DNA from: Verrucomicrobiales bacterium
GTDB taxonomy: Bacteria > Verrucomicrobiota > Verrucomicrobiia > Verrucomicrobiales > V1-33
Direction: 5' to 3'
DNA: 64,000 nt
Assembly (NCBI GenBank): GCA_028293125.1
Contig: JAQGPJ010000105.1
Coordinates: forward strand, 1 to 64,000
Shown here: in pieces, positions 46,642-56,976 of the stretch
Numbering within the stretch: position 1 is the first letter of the stretch
How the letters are laid out: each line of letters begins with the position of its first letter
The notes under the pieces: model-generated
Database searches by the model: none
The model's input: the letters and a program-made list of their open reading frames with translations, nothing else
What the model was told of the DNA's origin: nothing
Translations under genes and position numbers: made by a program

Positions 46642-47826
46642 ATGCCACTGACATTGTCCTCCGTGAGCGGTTCCTCTGTGGAAAACCGCGTTTACCACCA
46701 CACCAGCCCGTTCACCTTCCGGTCCGGCCAGATGCTGCCGGGGTTCACGCTGGCTTACGAAATGTGGGGGGAGATGAACGCGGACCGGTCCAATGTGATC
46801 CTGCTGTTCCATGCCCTGTCCGGCAGCCAGCACGCATCGGGCTGGAATCCCGCCGTGCCGGACACGGGGATCCGCTGGACGGAGGACCTGCACCATGGAT
46901 GGTGGACCGATTTCATCGGTCCCGGCAAGGCGCTGGACACCGGCAAATACTGCATCATCTGCGCCAACTTCATCGGCGGCTGCTACGGCTCCACCGGTCC
47001 CGCTTCGCAGAATCCCTCCACGGGAAATCCCTGGGGCAGTGCGTTTCCCCACGTCAGTGTTTCGGACATCGTGCGCACCCAGATACTGCTGCTGGACTCC
47101 CTGGGGGTGCAGACGCTGCATGCCGCCATAGGGCCGAGCATCGGAGGGCTCTGCGCCTTGGCGCTGTCGACCCAGTTTCCGGACCGTGTGCGGCTGATCG
47201 TCCAGATCGCCAGCGGATGTCAGACCACGGTGCTGAACCGCCTGTTTCTCTTTGAGCAGATTCTGGCCATCGAGAACGATCCCAACTTCAACGGCGGGGA
47301 CTTCTACGGCGGGGCACCACCGCTCTACGGTCTGGCGCTGGCGCGCATGGTCAGCCACAAGAGCTTCGTCCACTTGGATGAAATCGAAAACCGCGCCCGC
47401 GGCGAGGTGAAGCAGCCCGGCGAGGGACTGGCCTGGTACCGGCTGCGCGACAACATCGAGAGCTACATGCTCCATCAGGGCAAAAAGTTCGTGACCCGGT
47501 TCGACGCCAACACCTACCTGCGGATCTGCGAGGCATGGAGCAGTTTTGACCCTGTGAAGGAGGGTCAGGCCCTGTCATGGAACGAACTGCTGGCCCCTGT
47601 GCGGAAGCACAACCACCACTACCTGGTGTTCAGCATTGACAGCGATTTCTGCTTCTACCCCGAGGAGCAGAGCGCTCTGGTGCGCCACCTGCGCGAGGCA
47701 GAGGTCAATGTCATGCACATTACCGTCCACTCGCTGAAGGGCCACGATTCCTTCCTCCTCGAGCCCCTGCTCTACACGCCGCATCTCGCCTACGCGCTGG
47801 AGGCCGCCCGGCCCGTGCCGGCCTGA
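46642..47826 (+). CDS. metX: Homoserine O-acetyltransferase (MetX-like)
   Basis: The 394-residue alpha/beta-hydrolase matches MetX: LAYEMWGEMN, LLFHALSGSQHASG, GPGKALDTGKYCIICAN, GSTGPASQNPSTGNPWG, nucleophile S166 in AIGPSIGGLCAL, the Asp in SIDSDFCFYPEEQ and His in LKGHDSFLLEP. It acetylates homoserine with acetyl-CoA for methionine synthesis. The nucleophile elbow is GPSIGG where many members have GGSxGG, so a succinyl- or serine-acetyl activity cannot be excluded. No SAM riboswitch was found in the leader. Confidence 0.9.
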   Translation: MPLTLSSVSGSSVENRVYHHTSPFTFRSGQMLPGFTLAYEMWGEMNADRSNVILLFHALSGSQHASGWNPAVPDTGIRWTEDLHHGWWTDFIGPGKALDTGKYCIICANFIGGCYGSTGPASQNPSTGNPWGSAFPHVSVSDIVRTQILLLDSLGVQTLHAAIGPSIGGLCALALSTQFPDRVRLIVQIASGCQTTVLNRLFLFEQILAIENDPNFNGGDFYGGAPPLYGLALARMVSHKSFVHLDEIENRARGEVKQPGEGLAWYRLRDNIESYMLHQGKKFVTRFDANTYLRICEAWSSFDPVKEGQALSWNELLAPVRKHNHHYLVFSIDSDFCFYPEEQSALVRHLREAEVNVMHITVHSLKGHDSFLLEPLLYTPHLAYALEAARPVPA

Positions 47827-48032
47827 ATCCGGGGATTGGAACCCGTGCAGGCCACAACCCACCTTGGACAGAATCTTTACGCTTCCGCCCGGCGCACTTT
47901 TTTTCTGGGGAGGCCTTTGGGGAACCGCCGGAAAAAACAGTTCTGTTTCGCCCCTTGCCCACACGGATTTTCAGAGTAACCGGACAGCCATCCGGGTGTG
48001 GGGTTTAATCTTCGGCCCGCTGTTTTTCCTTT

Positions 48033-49034
48033 ATGAAGATTGCTCTCGACGCCATGGGCGGTGATTTTGCTCCCGGCAATATGATCGCCGGTGCCCGCAT
48101 GGCCCTGGCGGATTTCCCGCGGATCACCAAACTTTATCTGGTGGGGGACACCGCCACTCTGAAGACGGAAATGGAAAAGGCTGGTCTCCGGGATTCCCGC
48201 GCCGAAATCGTGCACGCATCGGAGATTGTGGCCATGACCGACAGCGCGGTGAAATCCATCCGCCAGAAAAAGGACAGCAGCATCGCCGTGGCCACCGATC
48301 TGGTGAAGCGCGGGGACGCCCAGGCCGTGGTCAGCGCCGGCCATACCGGGGCCGCCGTGGCCGCCGCCACCCTCAGGCTGCGGACACTGGAGGGCGTGGA
48401 GCGGGCCGGTATTCTGTCACCGTTTCCGAATCTCCACGGCACCTGCGGCCTGATCGATGCCGGGGCGAATGTGGACAGCCGGGCCATCCACCTGGTGCAG
48501 CATGCCATCATGGGCCATGTCTTCTCGAAGGCCGTTTACCAGATGCCCGACCCTGTCGTCGGTCTCATGAGCAATGGCGAGGAGGAGGGCAAGGGCAACG
48601 CTGTAAGCCAGGAGGTCTTCGAACGGCTCAAACAGGTGCGGGGCCTGAATTTCAAAGGCAACGTGGAGGGCCGCGACATTCTGAACATGCCCCTGCATGT
48701 GGCGGTCTGCGACGGTTTCACCGGCAACATCCTGCTCAAAGGCTGCGAGGGCACCGCCAAAGCCCTGCTGACGGTTCTCAAACAGCAGCTGACCGCCAGC
48801 CTGAGCCGCAAAATTCTGGCCGGGATGCTGAAACCCGCGCTTAAAGCGGCCGCCGCAAAACTTTCCTATGAAAGCTACGGCGGCAGTCCTCTGCTGGGCG
48901 TGAACGGCGCGGTCGTCATTGCCCATGGCTCCTCTTCCCCGCTGGCCATGCGCAATGCCCTGCGGGTCGCCACGGAGATGCTGCAGCACTCCGTGAATCC
49001 GCTCATTGAGCAGATGATCGCCGGTCAGTCGTGA
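48033..49034 (+). CDS. plsX: Phosphate acyltransferase PlsX
   Basis: PlsX makes acyl-phosphate from acyl-ACP for glycerolipid synthesis. The 333-residue product starts MKIALDAMGGDFAPGNMIAG, and contains AVVSAGHTGAAVAAATLRL, VGLMSNGEEEGKGN, AVCDGFTGNILLKGCEGTAK and YGGSPLLGVNGAVVIAHGSS, all family blocks. The usual rpmF gene does not precede it. fabH follows on the same strand after 141 bases, the conserved plsX-fabH order. Confidence 0.97.
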   Translation: MKIALDAMGGDFAPGNMIAGARMALADFPRITKLYLVGDTATLKTEMEKAGLRDSRAEIVHASEIVAMTDSAVKSIRQKKDSSIAVATDLVKRGDAQAVVSAGHTGAAVAAATLRLRTLEGVERAGILSPFPNLHGTCGLIDAGANVDSRAIHLVQHAIMGHVFSKAVYQMPDPVVGLMSNGEEEGKGNAVSQEVFERLKQVRGLNFKGNVEGRDILNMPLHVAVCDGFTGNILLKGCEGTAKALLTVLKQQLTASLSRKILAGMLKPALKAAAAKLSYESYGGSPLLGVNGAVVIAHGSSSPLAMRNALRVATEMLQHSVNPLIEQMIAGQS

Positions 49035-49175
49035 GCGCCGCAAAGCTCCCCGTGGTTTTCCCAATACCCTGCGCCACCCTGACCGCGCCGGAAAGTTCGC
49101 CTTGCGGCCCGCGGCATCCGGTATTTCCGAATCCCTCCGCCATTTTTGTCCCGCCGCGCCCCGCGCCGACCCCAC

Positions 49176-50195
49176 ATGAGCCATTCGTCCCCTGAATCCC
49201 TCCCCTGCGTCATGACTATCGCCGGCACCGGCAGCTATGTCCCGGAGCGTGTCCTGACCAATGCGGACCTGGAAAAACTGGTGGACACCACGGACGATTG
49301 GATCTTCTCCCGCACCGGCATCCGGGAGCGCCGGATCGCCGCGCCGGAGGAGGCCACCAGCCACCTCGCCACCCACGCCGCCCGCCGGGCCATGGAAAAT
49401 GCGGGGGTCACGGCGGAGCAGCTGGACCTCATCATCGTCGCCACCATTTCCCCGGACACTTTCTTTCCCTCCACTGCCTGCCATGTGCAGCGGAATCTGG
49501 GGGCGCTGAACGCCGTGGCCTTCGATATCTCCGCCGCCTGCGCGGGCTTCCTCTACGCCCTGCAGATCGCCCGCCACTTCATCAACAGCGGCAACCGCAA
49601 AACCGTCCTCATCATCGGCGCCGACAAGCTCAGTGGCATCACCAACTGGCAGGACCGCAACACCTGTGTCCTTTTTGGCGACGGAGCCGGAGCTGCTATT
49701 CTCCAAGCCCGCGACCCCACCGATCCCACCCCGCGCGGGGTGCTCTCCACTGTCATGGCCAGTGACGGCCGGCTTACCGATATTCTCAGCGTGCCGGGCG
49801 GCGGCTCCGCCATGCCCATCACTCCGGAGAATGCCGACCAGCGGCTGAACACCATCCACATGATGGGCCGCGAGGTTTTCAAAGCCGCCGTCAAGCACAC
49901 CTGCGAAGCCTGTGAAACCGCCATCGCCCGGGCGGGGCTCAAGCCCGAGGACATCAGCCTTATGATTCCCCATCAGGCCAACGTCCGCATTGTGGACGCT
50001 ATCTGCGAGCGCCTTAAACTGCCCCCGGAAAAGGCTTTTCTCAATCTCCATAAATACGGCAACACCTCCGGGGCCGCCATCGCCATCGCCCTTGATGAAG
50101 CCGCCCGCAGCGGACGCATGAAAAAAGGCGACAATATTCTTCTTGTGGCCTTCGGTGCCGGCTTCGCCTGGGCCGCCAGCATCATCCGCTGGTGA
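49176..50195 (+). CDS. fabH: 3-oxoacyl-ACP synthase III
   Basis: FabH condenses acetyl-CoA with malonyl-ACP to start fatty-acid synthesis. The product (339 residues from ATG 49176; 327 from the alternative ATG 49212, which gives MTIAGTGSYVPERVLTN) has the Cys-His-Asn triad: DISAACAGFLYAL (Cys), MIPHQANVRIVDA (His) and YGNTSGAAIAIAL (Asn), plus RTGIRERRIA. The 12 residues before 49212 are probably not conserved. Together with plsX it forms a lipid-synthesis pair. Confidence 0.96.
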   Translation: MSHSSPESLPCVMTIAGTGSYVPERVLTNADLEKLVDTTDDWIFSRTGIRERRIAAPEEATSHLATHAARRAMENAGVTAEQLDLIIVATISPDTFFPSTACHVQRNLGALNAVAFDISAACAGFLYALQIARHFINSGNRKTVLIIGADKLSGITNWQDRNTCVLFGDGAGAAILQARDPTDPTPRGVLSTVMASDGRLTDILSVPGGGSAMPITPENADQRLNTIHMMGREVFKAAVKHTCEACETAIARAGLKPEDISLMIPHQANVRIVDAICERLKLPPEKAFLNLHKYGNTSGAAIAIALDEAARSGRMKKGDNILLVAFGAGFAWAASIIRW

Positions 50196-50524
50196 GGCAC
50201 CGGCCTTGGCGGCGGCGGGAGTGTGACGGCCTGCTGTGGGGCATGGGAGAGGACTTTTGACCTGCTTTGCTGCCGTTGTCCGCCCAAAAGGGCAGGACTT
50301 GCCGCCTGTATTCAGCCCCACGGTTTGGTGACTTGAGAAGCTCCACCGCCGTACTGCGCACTAAGAGAATTTTCCCCAGGGGCAGACAGACACCGTAAAA
50401 TGGGTTTCTGATCCGGCTGGGCAATCCGCAGATGCACCCGTCGCGGCCGGAAATTTATTTCTCATTACTTTCTCATTTCCTCAACGCTTGGAATGGACTA
50501 GGCTCTTTACCATTTCCTCACAAA
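50196..50524. other. Gap between fabH and the phosphodiesterase gene
   Basis: No gene was recognised. A short GCCC-AAAA-GGGC hairpin lies at about 50282-50293 without a T-tract. The right third is more AT-rich and probably holds the promoter of the phosphodiesterase gene. Confidence 0.35.
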
Positions 50525-51817
50525 ATGAAGCGCCGATCCTTCCTTCCCCCACGGAAGGAAAGCCGCGCACTCCGGCTGCTCATAACTCCGCTGGTGGCCG
50601 CCGGCCTGATGACAGTGCCGGCGGAGGCCCGGATCAGCCACATCATCCATGTCAGCGTGGACGGACTGCGCGGGGATTTTCTGCGGGCCCTGGTCGAGGA
50701 GCGGGGCAGCCAGTATTTCGGTTTTTCCCGCCTGCAGCGGGAGGGCGCGGTGACTTACAATGCCCGCTGCGACTATTCGCACTCCATCACCATTCCCAAC
50801 CATACTTCCATGCTCACCGGCCGGCCGGTGATTGCCGAAGCGCCGCTGCCTCCGGAAATCCAGCACGGCTACACCACCAACTACACCATCATCACGGACC
50901 TCCTCCAGGAGCAGGGCTCTCCGGTGGGCTACAAGGCCAGCACCTTCGACCGCGTGCATGACCGGGGCCTGCGCACCGCCCTGCTGCTCAGCAAGGAGAA
51001 AATGAGCATCTTTGCCCGCAGCTGGGGACCGGACCACGGGGCGCCGGACACGGATGGCGAGGACAACGGAAGGAATAAAATCGATCTGACAGCCATCCAT
51101 GAGGGCAACACCGCGCCGCTGATCAACCGGCTGGTGACGGAGATGGACGGGAATTTCCCCGCCTACACCTTTCTGCACCTCTGCGATCCGGACTACGCCG
51201 GCCACGGATCCGGCTGGTCCTCCCAGAACTGGCGGACCGCGGTCAAGGGCGCGGACACCCAACTCAGCCTCATCCTCGCCGCTCTGGATGACCGCCCGGT
51301 CCTCAAGGCCTCCACAGCCCTCATCCTGTCGGCGGACCACGGAGGCGGAGTGCCGGACTACACACACCTTGATCCGGAGAAGATCGAGAACATCACCATC
51401 CCTCTAATCATCTGGGGTGCCGGCATTCCCGCCGGAGTGGACGCCCACACTCTTTTCAGCAATCGCACGGATCCCGGCCCGGAGCGCATCAGCAACACCA
51501 ATCCCGATCAGCCGCTGCGCAACGGCGACACCGGCAACATCGCCATGGCCCTGCTGGGACTCCCGCCGGTGGAGGGGTCCTTCCACCGGCCGGTATTCGC
51601 ACCCGGACTGGAAATTCTGCGTTACCTTCCGGGCCAGCCGGCGAATTCCGTCACGGTGCGCTGGCCTTTCTATCTCACTGGATGGCGGCTGCAGCGCAAT
51701 GCCTCCCTCGACAGGGAGACCTGGGAGGATGTGCGGATATCGGGGGATGAATGCAGTCACACCGAACAGACACTCCCCGGCACCCGGCAGTTTTTCCGTC
51801 TGGTGCAGCCCAACTGA
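50525..51817 (+). CDS. Secreted alkaline-phosphatase-superfamily phosphodiesterase
   Basis: From ATG 50525 the 430-residue product has a signal peptide (basic start, LLITPLVAAGLMTVPAEA) and the type I phosphodiesterase/nucleotide pyrophosphatase fold: HVSVDGLRGDF (first metal Asp), TIPNHTSMLTGRPV (nucleophile Thr region), LCDPDYAGHGSG (metal Asp and His), ILSADHGGGVPD (metal Asp-His). It should hydrolyse phosphodiesters or phosphate esters in the periplasm or outside. The last 60 residues form a separate module (LQRNASLDRETWEDVRI... FFRLVQPN) similar to the end of the giant LamG protein, which may serve secretion or surface attachment. Confidence 0.9.
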   Translation: MKRRSFLPPRKESRALRLLITPLVAAGLMTVPAEARISHIIHVSVDGLRGDFLRALVEERGSQYFGFSRLQREGAVTYNARCDYSHSITIPNHTSMLTGRPVIAEAPLPPEIQHGYTTNYTIITDLLQEQGSPVGYKASTFDRVHDRGLRTALLLSKEKMSIFARSWGPDHGAPDTDGEDNGRNKIDLTAIHEGNTAPLINRLVTEMDGNFPAYTFLHLCDPDYAGHGSGWSSQNWRTAVKGADTQLSLILAALDDRPVLKASTALILSADHGGGVPDYTHLDPEKIENITIPLIIWGAGIPAGVDAHTLFSNRTDPGPERISNTNPDQPLRNGDTGNIAMALLGLPPVEGSFHRPVFAPGLEILRYLPGQPANSVTVRWPFYLTGWRLQRNASLDRETWEDVRISGDECSHTEQTLPGTRQFFRLVQPN

Positions 51818-52039
51818 GTCCTGCGGCCCTGTCCTCTTATTCCAGACAGGCCATTGACCGGGCGGCGGAGGTTTTCCCTGCTCGGGAAATCCCGTGTCCG
51901 GCACGGACGGACAGGCGTATAACCGCTGGGGGCCGCTAAAACCCCCGGTTGCTTGACGGAAAATTCCGCAAAAAATCCGGACCTCACCACGCATTCGGAT
52001 TACCCTTCCCCTCCGCACCCGCCACGCTGCTCCCACTCC

Positions 52040-53998
52040 ATGAAAGAACCCCACTCCGCCCCCCCTCCGATCCCGGCTGTCATCCCCTCCACGCCTGACG
52101 CGGAATGGGGAGTCGAGGACTCGCTGGAGCTGTATGGCCTGCCGGCCTGGGGCAACGGCTACTTCAGCGGCAGCAAAACCGGCGAGGTCACCGTCCGGCT
52201 GCAGAACAACGGCGATTTCGCGGAGGTGTCCCTGCCCGAGATCATCCGCGGACTGGTCAAAAAGAACCGGGACTTCCACCTGCCCGCGCTCTTCCGTTTT
52301 CCCGATCTGCTTTACGCCCGCATCAAGGAACTCAACGAGACCTTCCGCGAGGAGATGCGCAACCAGGGCTACAAGGGTCGTTACCGCGGGGTGTATCCTA
52401 TCAAGGTCAACCAGCAGCAGCAGGTGGTCAAGGAGGTCACCGAGTATGGCCGCCAATACCACCACGGCATGGAGGTCGGCTCGAAGCCGGAGCTTCTGGC
52501 CGCCCTGGCCTTCATGCACGACCGCGAGGCCCTGCTGATCTGCAACGGCTACAAGGACGCCGAGTTCATCGACCTCGCGCTCCAAGCCAAGCAGATGGGA
52601 CTGAATGTGGTCCTCGTGCTGGAGATGCCGCCGGAGCTGGAGCTGGTCATGGAGCGCAGCAAAAAGCTGGGCATCGAGCCCACGCTGGGCATCCGCATCA
52701 AGCTCTCCACCAAGGGCAGCGGCCACTGGGCGGAGAGCGCCGGCGACCGCTCGCCCTTCGGCCTGAACTTTTCCCAGACCATCGCGGTGGTGGACCAGCT
52801 CAAGGCCATGGGCAAACTGAAGTGCCTGCGCATGCTGCACTATCATCAGGGCTCCCAGATTCCCAAGGTCTCCACCATCCGTCTCGCCGCCCAGGAGGCC
52901 GCGCGCGTTTACGTCAATCTGGTGAGGGAGGGCGCGCCCATGGGCCTGCTCAACCTCGGCGGCGGCCTGGCTGTGGACTACTCCGGCAGGAAGCACGCCG
53001 ACGAGAACTCGATGAACTACACGCTCCGCGAATACAGCGCGGACCTCATTGAAGCGGTGCAGAAGGTCATGGACGAAGCCGGGGTGAACCATCCGGACAT
53101 CGTTACGGAGTCCGGCCGCGCGGTGGTGGCCTACTACAGCGTGCTGGTCTTCGACATTCTGGATGTGAACCGCATGGCCAGCGACGAGCCGCTGCCCAAG
53201 CTGCCGCGCGGGGCCGGCGACACGCTGAAGTCCATGATGGAGGTCATCGAGCGGCTGGAGAGCACCAGCGCCCAGGAGTCCTACACGGACATTGTGTTTT
53301 ACCGCGATGAACTGCTGACCCTTTTCCGCACCGGCCAGGTCTCCCTGCGCGAGCGGGCGCTGGGCGACCGGATTTACTGGCACGTGCTGACCCTTATCGC
53401 CCAACGCACCCGTGACGACACCAGCGAGGAGATGGCCGGTCTGCGCACACGGCTGGCGGACTTCTATTACGGGAATTTCTCCATGTTCCAGAGCCTGCCG
53501 GACGTCTGGGCCATTCAGCAGTTTTTCCCCACCGCTCCGCTGCACCGGCTCAACGAGCGCCCCACCCGCGAGGCGGTGGTGTCCGACGTCACCTGCGACT
53601 GCGAGGGCGTGCTCAACTGCTTCATCGGCGAGAACGGCAAACGGTCCGCCACCATCCCCCTGCACGCCCTGCGTCCCAATGAGGACTACATGATGGGTGT
53701 TTTCCTTGTCGGGGCCTATCAGGAAACCCTGGGCGACCTGCACAATCTCCTGGGCGATACCAGTGTGGTGACCGTCCGCCTCCGGAGCGGCAAAATCTCC
53801 TACAGCCGCCAGCTGGAGGGCGACAGCGCCGAGGAGGTGCTCTCCTATCTGGAGTATGTCCCCCGCGATCTCCTGAAGCGCTTCAAAACCCTTACGGACG
53901 ATCCGGCCACGCTCAAAAAAGTCAGTGAGGAGCAGGCTTCCGCCATCTATAAAGCCTACCGCAAAAATCTGAAGTCCTACACCTACTTCAGCGGCTGA
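52040..53998 (+). CDS. speA: Biosynthetic arginine decarboxylase
   Basis: SpeA converts arginine to agmatine for polyamine synthesis, using PLP. The 652-residue product begins (after a Pro-rich leader) [20 protein letters not shown], and carries [15 protein letters not shown] with the PLP Lys122, [58 protein letters not shown] and the C-terminal VTCDCEGVL segment typical of the long family. ATG 52040 is preferred over in-frame codons from 51953. A long antisense frame covers the gene and is an artefact of codon bias. No agmatinase gene is adjacent. Confidence 0.96.
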   Translation: MKEPHSAPPPIPAVIPSTPDAEWGVEDSLELYGLPAWGNGYFSGSKTGEVTVRLQNNGDFAEVSLPEIIRGLVKKNRDFHLPALFRFPDLLYARIKELNETFREEMRNQGYKGRYRGVYPIKVNQQQQVVKEVTEYGRQYHHGMEVGSKPELLAALAFMHDREALLICNGYKDAEFIDLALQAKQMGLNVVLVLEMPPELELVMERSKKLGIEPTLGIRIKLSTKGSGHWAESAGDRSPFGLNFSQTIAVVDQLKAMGKLKCLRMLHYHQGSQIPKVSTIRLAAQEAARVYVNLVREGAPMGLLNLGGGLAVDYSGRKHADENSMNYTLREYSADLIEAVQKVMDEAGVNHPDIVTESGRAVVAYYSVLVFDILDVNRMASDEPLPKLPRGAGDTLKSMMEVIERLESTSAQESYTDIVFYRDELLTLFRTGQVSLRERALGDRIYWHVLTLIAQRTRDDTSEEMAGLRTRLADFYYGNFSMFQSLPDVWAIQQFFPTAPLHRLNERPTREAVVSDVTCDCEGVLNCFIGENGKRSATIPLHALRPNEDYMMGVFLVGAYQETLGDLHNLLGDTSVVTVRLRSGKISYSRQLEGDSAEEVLSYLEYVPRDLLKRFKTLTDDPATLKKVSEEQASAIYKAYRKNLKSYTYFSG

Positions 53999-54125
53999 GA
54001 GGAACGGGCATGCCTGCGCGGGCGTGCCGGCCCGCCCCCGTCAATCCCGGCCTGGAAGTCTGAAAGGCGGGGTGGACATTCTGTTTTCCCCGGTCAACAG
54101 AATGCCAACCCTCCAATCCCTCCCT

Positions 54126-54938
54126 ATGTGGACCCCCCAAGCTGAATTCACCGACATCCGTTACGAGACCAGTGCCGACGGCATCGCCAAAATCACCATC
54201 AACCGTCCGGAGGTCCGCAATGCCTTCCGGCCTTTGACAGTGCAGGAGCTGCTGCGGGCTTTTGACCTCGCTCACGAGGATCCGCAGGTCGGAGTCATCA
54301 TTCTTACGGGTGAGGGAGACTTGGCATTCTGCTCCGGAGGGGATCAGAAAGTGCGCGGCCACGCCGGTTATGTGGGCAGCGACGGCGTGCCCCGGCTGAA
54401 TGTGCTGGATCTTCAAAAGAAAATCCGCAGCATTCCAAAACCCGTCATCGCCATGGTGGCTGGCTACGCCATCGGCGGCGGGCATGTGCTGCACGTGGTC
54501 TGCGACCTGACTATCGCCGCCGACAACGCCCGTTTCGGCCAGACGGGGCCAAAGGTCGGCTCCTTTGACGGCGGTCTGGGCTCCAGCTATCTGGCCCGCA
54601 TCGTCGGCCAGAAAAAGGCCCGCGAAATCTGGTATCTCTGCCGCCAGTATGACGCGCAGCAGGCGCTGGACATGGGGCTGGTGAACACCATCGTCCCGCT
54701 GGCGGAGCTGGAGACGGAGACCGTGAAATGGGCCCGCGAAATCCTTCAGCACAGCCCCTTGGCCCTGCGCTGCCTGAAGTCCGCGCTCAACGCCGACTGC
54801 GACGGCCAGATGGGCCTGCTGGATCTCGCCGGCAACGCCACGCTGCTTTATTACATGTCCGAGGAGGCCAAGGAGGGGAAAAACGCCTTTGTCGAAAAAC
54901 GCGCTCCGGATTTCTCTAAGTTTCCGCGCGTGCCCTGA
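54126..54938 (+). CDS. menB: 1,4-dihydroxy-2-naphthoyl-CoA synthase MenB
   Basis: MenB closes the second ring of menaquinone from o-succinylbenzoyl-CoA. The 270-residue crotonase-fold protein has [31 protein letters not shown] (family-specific oxyanion loop), [40 protein letters not shown] and the C-terminal [17 protein letters not shown] 54126 is used; ATG 54102 is an alternative. Other men genes are not in the window, so the pathway is dispersed or continues elsewhere. Confidence 0.96.
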   Translation: MWTPQAEFTDIRYETSADGIAKITINRPEVRNAFRPLTVQELLRAFDLAHEDPQVGVIILTGEGDLAFCSGGDQKVRGHAGYVGSDGVPRLNVLDLQKKIRSIPKPVIAMVAGYAIGGGHVLHVVCDLTIAADNARFGQTGPKVGSFDGGLGSSYLARIVGQKKAREIWYLCRQYDAQQALDMGLVNTIVPLAELETETVKWAREILQHSPLALRCLKSALNADCDGQMGLLDLAGNATLLYYMSEEAKEGKNAFVEKRAPDFSKFPRVP

Positions 54939-55094
54939 GCCGTTTTTCACCCTGTCGACAGCGACCTATAGCGGCTAGGCCGCCAACCGCGGGGATTGAC
55001 AGGAATCTTTCCACTCTGGAAATCCGGCAGTGCGGTTTTTCCGCGTGACCTCACCGACGGAGCTGGCTATTCATGAATATCCCATCCTCCCTCC

Positions 55095-55901
55095 ATGCCG
55101 CCAGACTCCGCCAGTGATCCGTCCGGGCCGACGGGCTCCTCCGCTCTTCACGATGTGGCGCCTCTCCCTGCTCCGGCGGAACGGGAACCGGAACCGGCGG
55201 CGCGGCGGCACCAGCGCATCCACGACCTGCCACAGGATGAGCGGCCCCGTGAGAAGATGTTGACCAACGGCCCCGGTGCCCTGACGGACGCCGAACTGCT
55301 GGCACTTTTCTTCCGGACCGGCACCAAGGGACTCAGCGCCATCGACATCGGCCGGCTGCTTCTGAAAAAATACGGCAGCCTGGCCGCTCTGAGCCGGCAG
55401 CATCCCACGGAGATCCAAAAACAGAAAGGCCTGGGGCCGGCCAAGGCCATGGATCTCGCCGCCGCTTTTGAACTGGGCAAACGCCTGGCCCGCCATGAGG
55501 CCGCGGTCCGGCCTCTGGACTGTCCGGAAAGCATCTGCGAACTCATCGGTCCGGAGATGCGCGCCGAGCCACTGGAGGTCTTGAAGGTCATTCTTCTCAC
55601 CACCCGGAACACCCTGCTGGCGATCGAGGAAATCTCCCGTGGCGCTCTGACCGAAACACCTGCCCACCCGCGGGAAATCTTCCGCCCGGCGCTGATCCAC
55701 GCCGCCGCCAGCATCGTGCTGGTGCATAACCATCCCTCAGGCGACCCCTCCCCCAGCGCCGCCGACCTCTCCATCACCCGCCACCTGCGGGACGCCGCCA
55801 GCCTGCTGCAGATCCACTTTCTCGACCATCTCATCATCGGCCACCGCACTCCTGTTTATCCTCAGGGATACTACAGCTTCCGGGAAGCCGGCGTGATCTG
55901 A
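55095..55901 (+). CDS. radC: RadC/JAB-domain DNA-repair-family protein
   Basis: The 268-residue product has the RadC order: a helix-hairpin-helix-like N-terminal half (REKMLTNGPGALTDAELLAL, then LGPAKAMDLAAAFELGKRL) and a C-terminal JAB/MPN metalloprotease-like domain with VLVHNHPSGDPSPSAADLSI (JAMM motif). Despite the name its role in repair is uncertain. Length is slightly above the usual 225 because of a Pro-rich N-terminal tail (start could be internal, near residue 40). Confidence 0.9.
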   Translation: MPPDSASDPSGPTGSSALHDVAPLPAPAEREPEPAARRHQRIHDLPQDERPREKMLTNGPGALTDAELLALFFRTGTKGLSAIDIGRLLLKKYGSLAALSRQHPTEIQKQKGLGPAKAMDLAAAFELGKRLARHEAAVRPLDCPESICELIGPEMRAEPLEVLKVILLTTRNTLLAIEEISRGALTETPAHPREIFRPALIHAAASIVLVHNHPSGDPSPSAADLSITRHLRDAASLLQIHFLDHLIIGHRTPVYPQGYYSFREAGVI

Positions 55902-56045
55902 AAAGACGCTGGGGAGACGCCTTCAATGGTTTGCCGTTGCCGATCCGGAGTGAATCGTCAAAACCGGATGGCCGTCTTTTTCTATAAAATTCGAAAGCCG
56001 CTCCACCGCTCACTCAGCCGGCAATACACCCCTCCCGTTTAAAAA

Positions 56046-56837
56046 ATGCTCCGTCACCCCTCGGCCCTTATTGCCCCCACCGCCCGGCTTGCCGATGATG
56101 TCGAAGTCGGCGCTTTCGCCATTATCGAGGACGGCGTGGCGCTGGGACCAGGCTGCCGGGTTTTGCCTCACGCCCAAGTGCTGGCCGGGGTGGTCATGGG
56201 CACGGGCAATCTGGTGGACCGCGGAACCATCATCGGCGGCAATCCCCAGTCCCTCAACTTCGATCCCACCATCCACAGCGGAGTGCTCATCGGCGACGGC
56301 AACACCTTCCGCGAGCACGTCACCCTCCACCGCAGCATGCACCCCGGGGGCAATACAGTCATCGGCAGCCAGAACTTTTTCATGGCCGGCAGTCATGTGG
56401 GGCACGACAGTGTCATTGGTGACCGCAATGCCATCGCCAATGCGGTCCTGCTGGCCGGCCACGTCACGGTCGGCAACCGGTGCTTCCTCGGCGGCGGATC
56501 CGTCTATCATCAGTTCATCCGTGTGGGGGACATGGCCATGCTTCAGGGAAACAGCGCCTTTTCCTCCGATGTGCCGCCTTACTGCATCGGCCACAGCGTC
56601 AATCTGCTGACCGGCGTCAATATCATCGGTCTGCGCCGGTCCGGCTTCGATGCCCCCACACGCAGCGAAATCCGCCGCCTCTACACCACCGTCTTCCGCC
56701 ATCCTCTCGGCCCCGTCAAAGGAGCCGCCGCCCTGCTGGAGGAGGGTGCCATCCTGTCGGAACCGGCCCGGCATTTTCTGACTTTTCTCACTCTGGCCGG
56801 TTCCCGCGGACTGGCCACACCGGGGGCGGCGGCCTGA
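56046..56837 (+). CDS. lpxA: UDP-N-acetylglucosamine O-acyltransferase LpxA
   Basis: LpxA adds a 3-hydroxyacyl chain to UDP-GlcNAc, the first lipid A step. The 263-residue left-handed beta-helix has hexapeptide repeats (VEVGAF, VALGPG, TVIGSQ, SVIGDR, VTVGNR), the catalytic-His region GSHVGHDSVIG (H120), GDMAMLQGNSAFSSDVPPYC and the C-terminal helical cap from SEIRRLYTTVFR on. Length is standard. It is a stand-alone gene here, outside the usual lpxD-fabZ-lpxA order. Confidence 0.95.
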   Translation: MLRHPSALIAPTARLADDVEVGAFAIIEDGVALGPGCRVLPHAQVLAGVVMGTGNLVDRGTIIGGNPQSLNFDPTIHSGVLIGDGNTFREHVTLHRSMHPGGNTVIGSQNFFMAGSHVGHDSVIGDRNAIANAVLLAGHVTVGNRCFLGGGSVYHQFIRVGDMAMLQGNSAFSSDVPPYCIGHSVNLLTGVNIIGLRRSGFDAPTRSEIRRLYTTVFRHPLGPVKGAAALLEEGAILSEPARHFLTFLTLAGSRGLATPGAAA

Positions 56838-56976
56838 GGATCAGGCTCCGCAGGTTCCATTTCCATGCACCTGCGGACGGTATCCGGATCCGGCAGTCCG
56901 CGATGGCCCTGTTGCCGGCGGCATCACCGCATCGTGATCATGGCATGGCGGGTGCTTTGAAGGGCATTGCACCGCG

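Noticed and set aside
51404-53743. Very long open frame on the minus strand opposite speA
   Set aside because: It mirrors the third-position GC bias of speA, has His/Val/Leu-rich text without any family feature, and speA itself is unambiguous.
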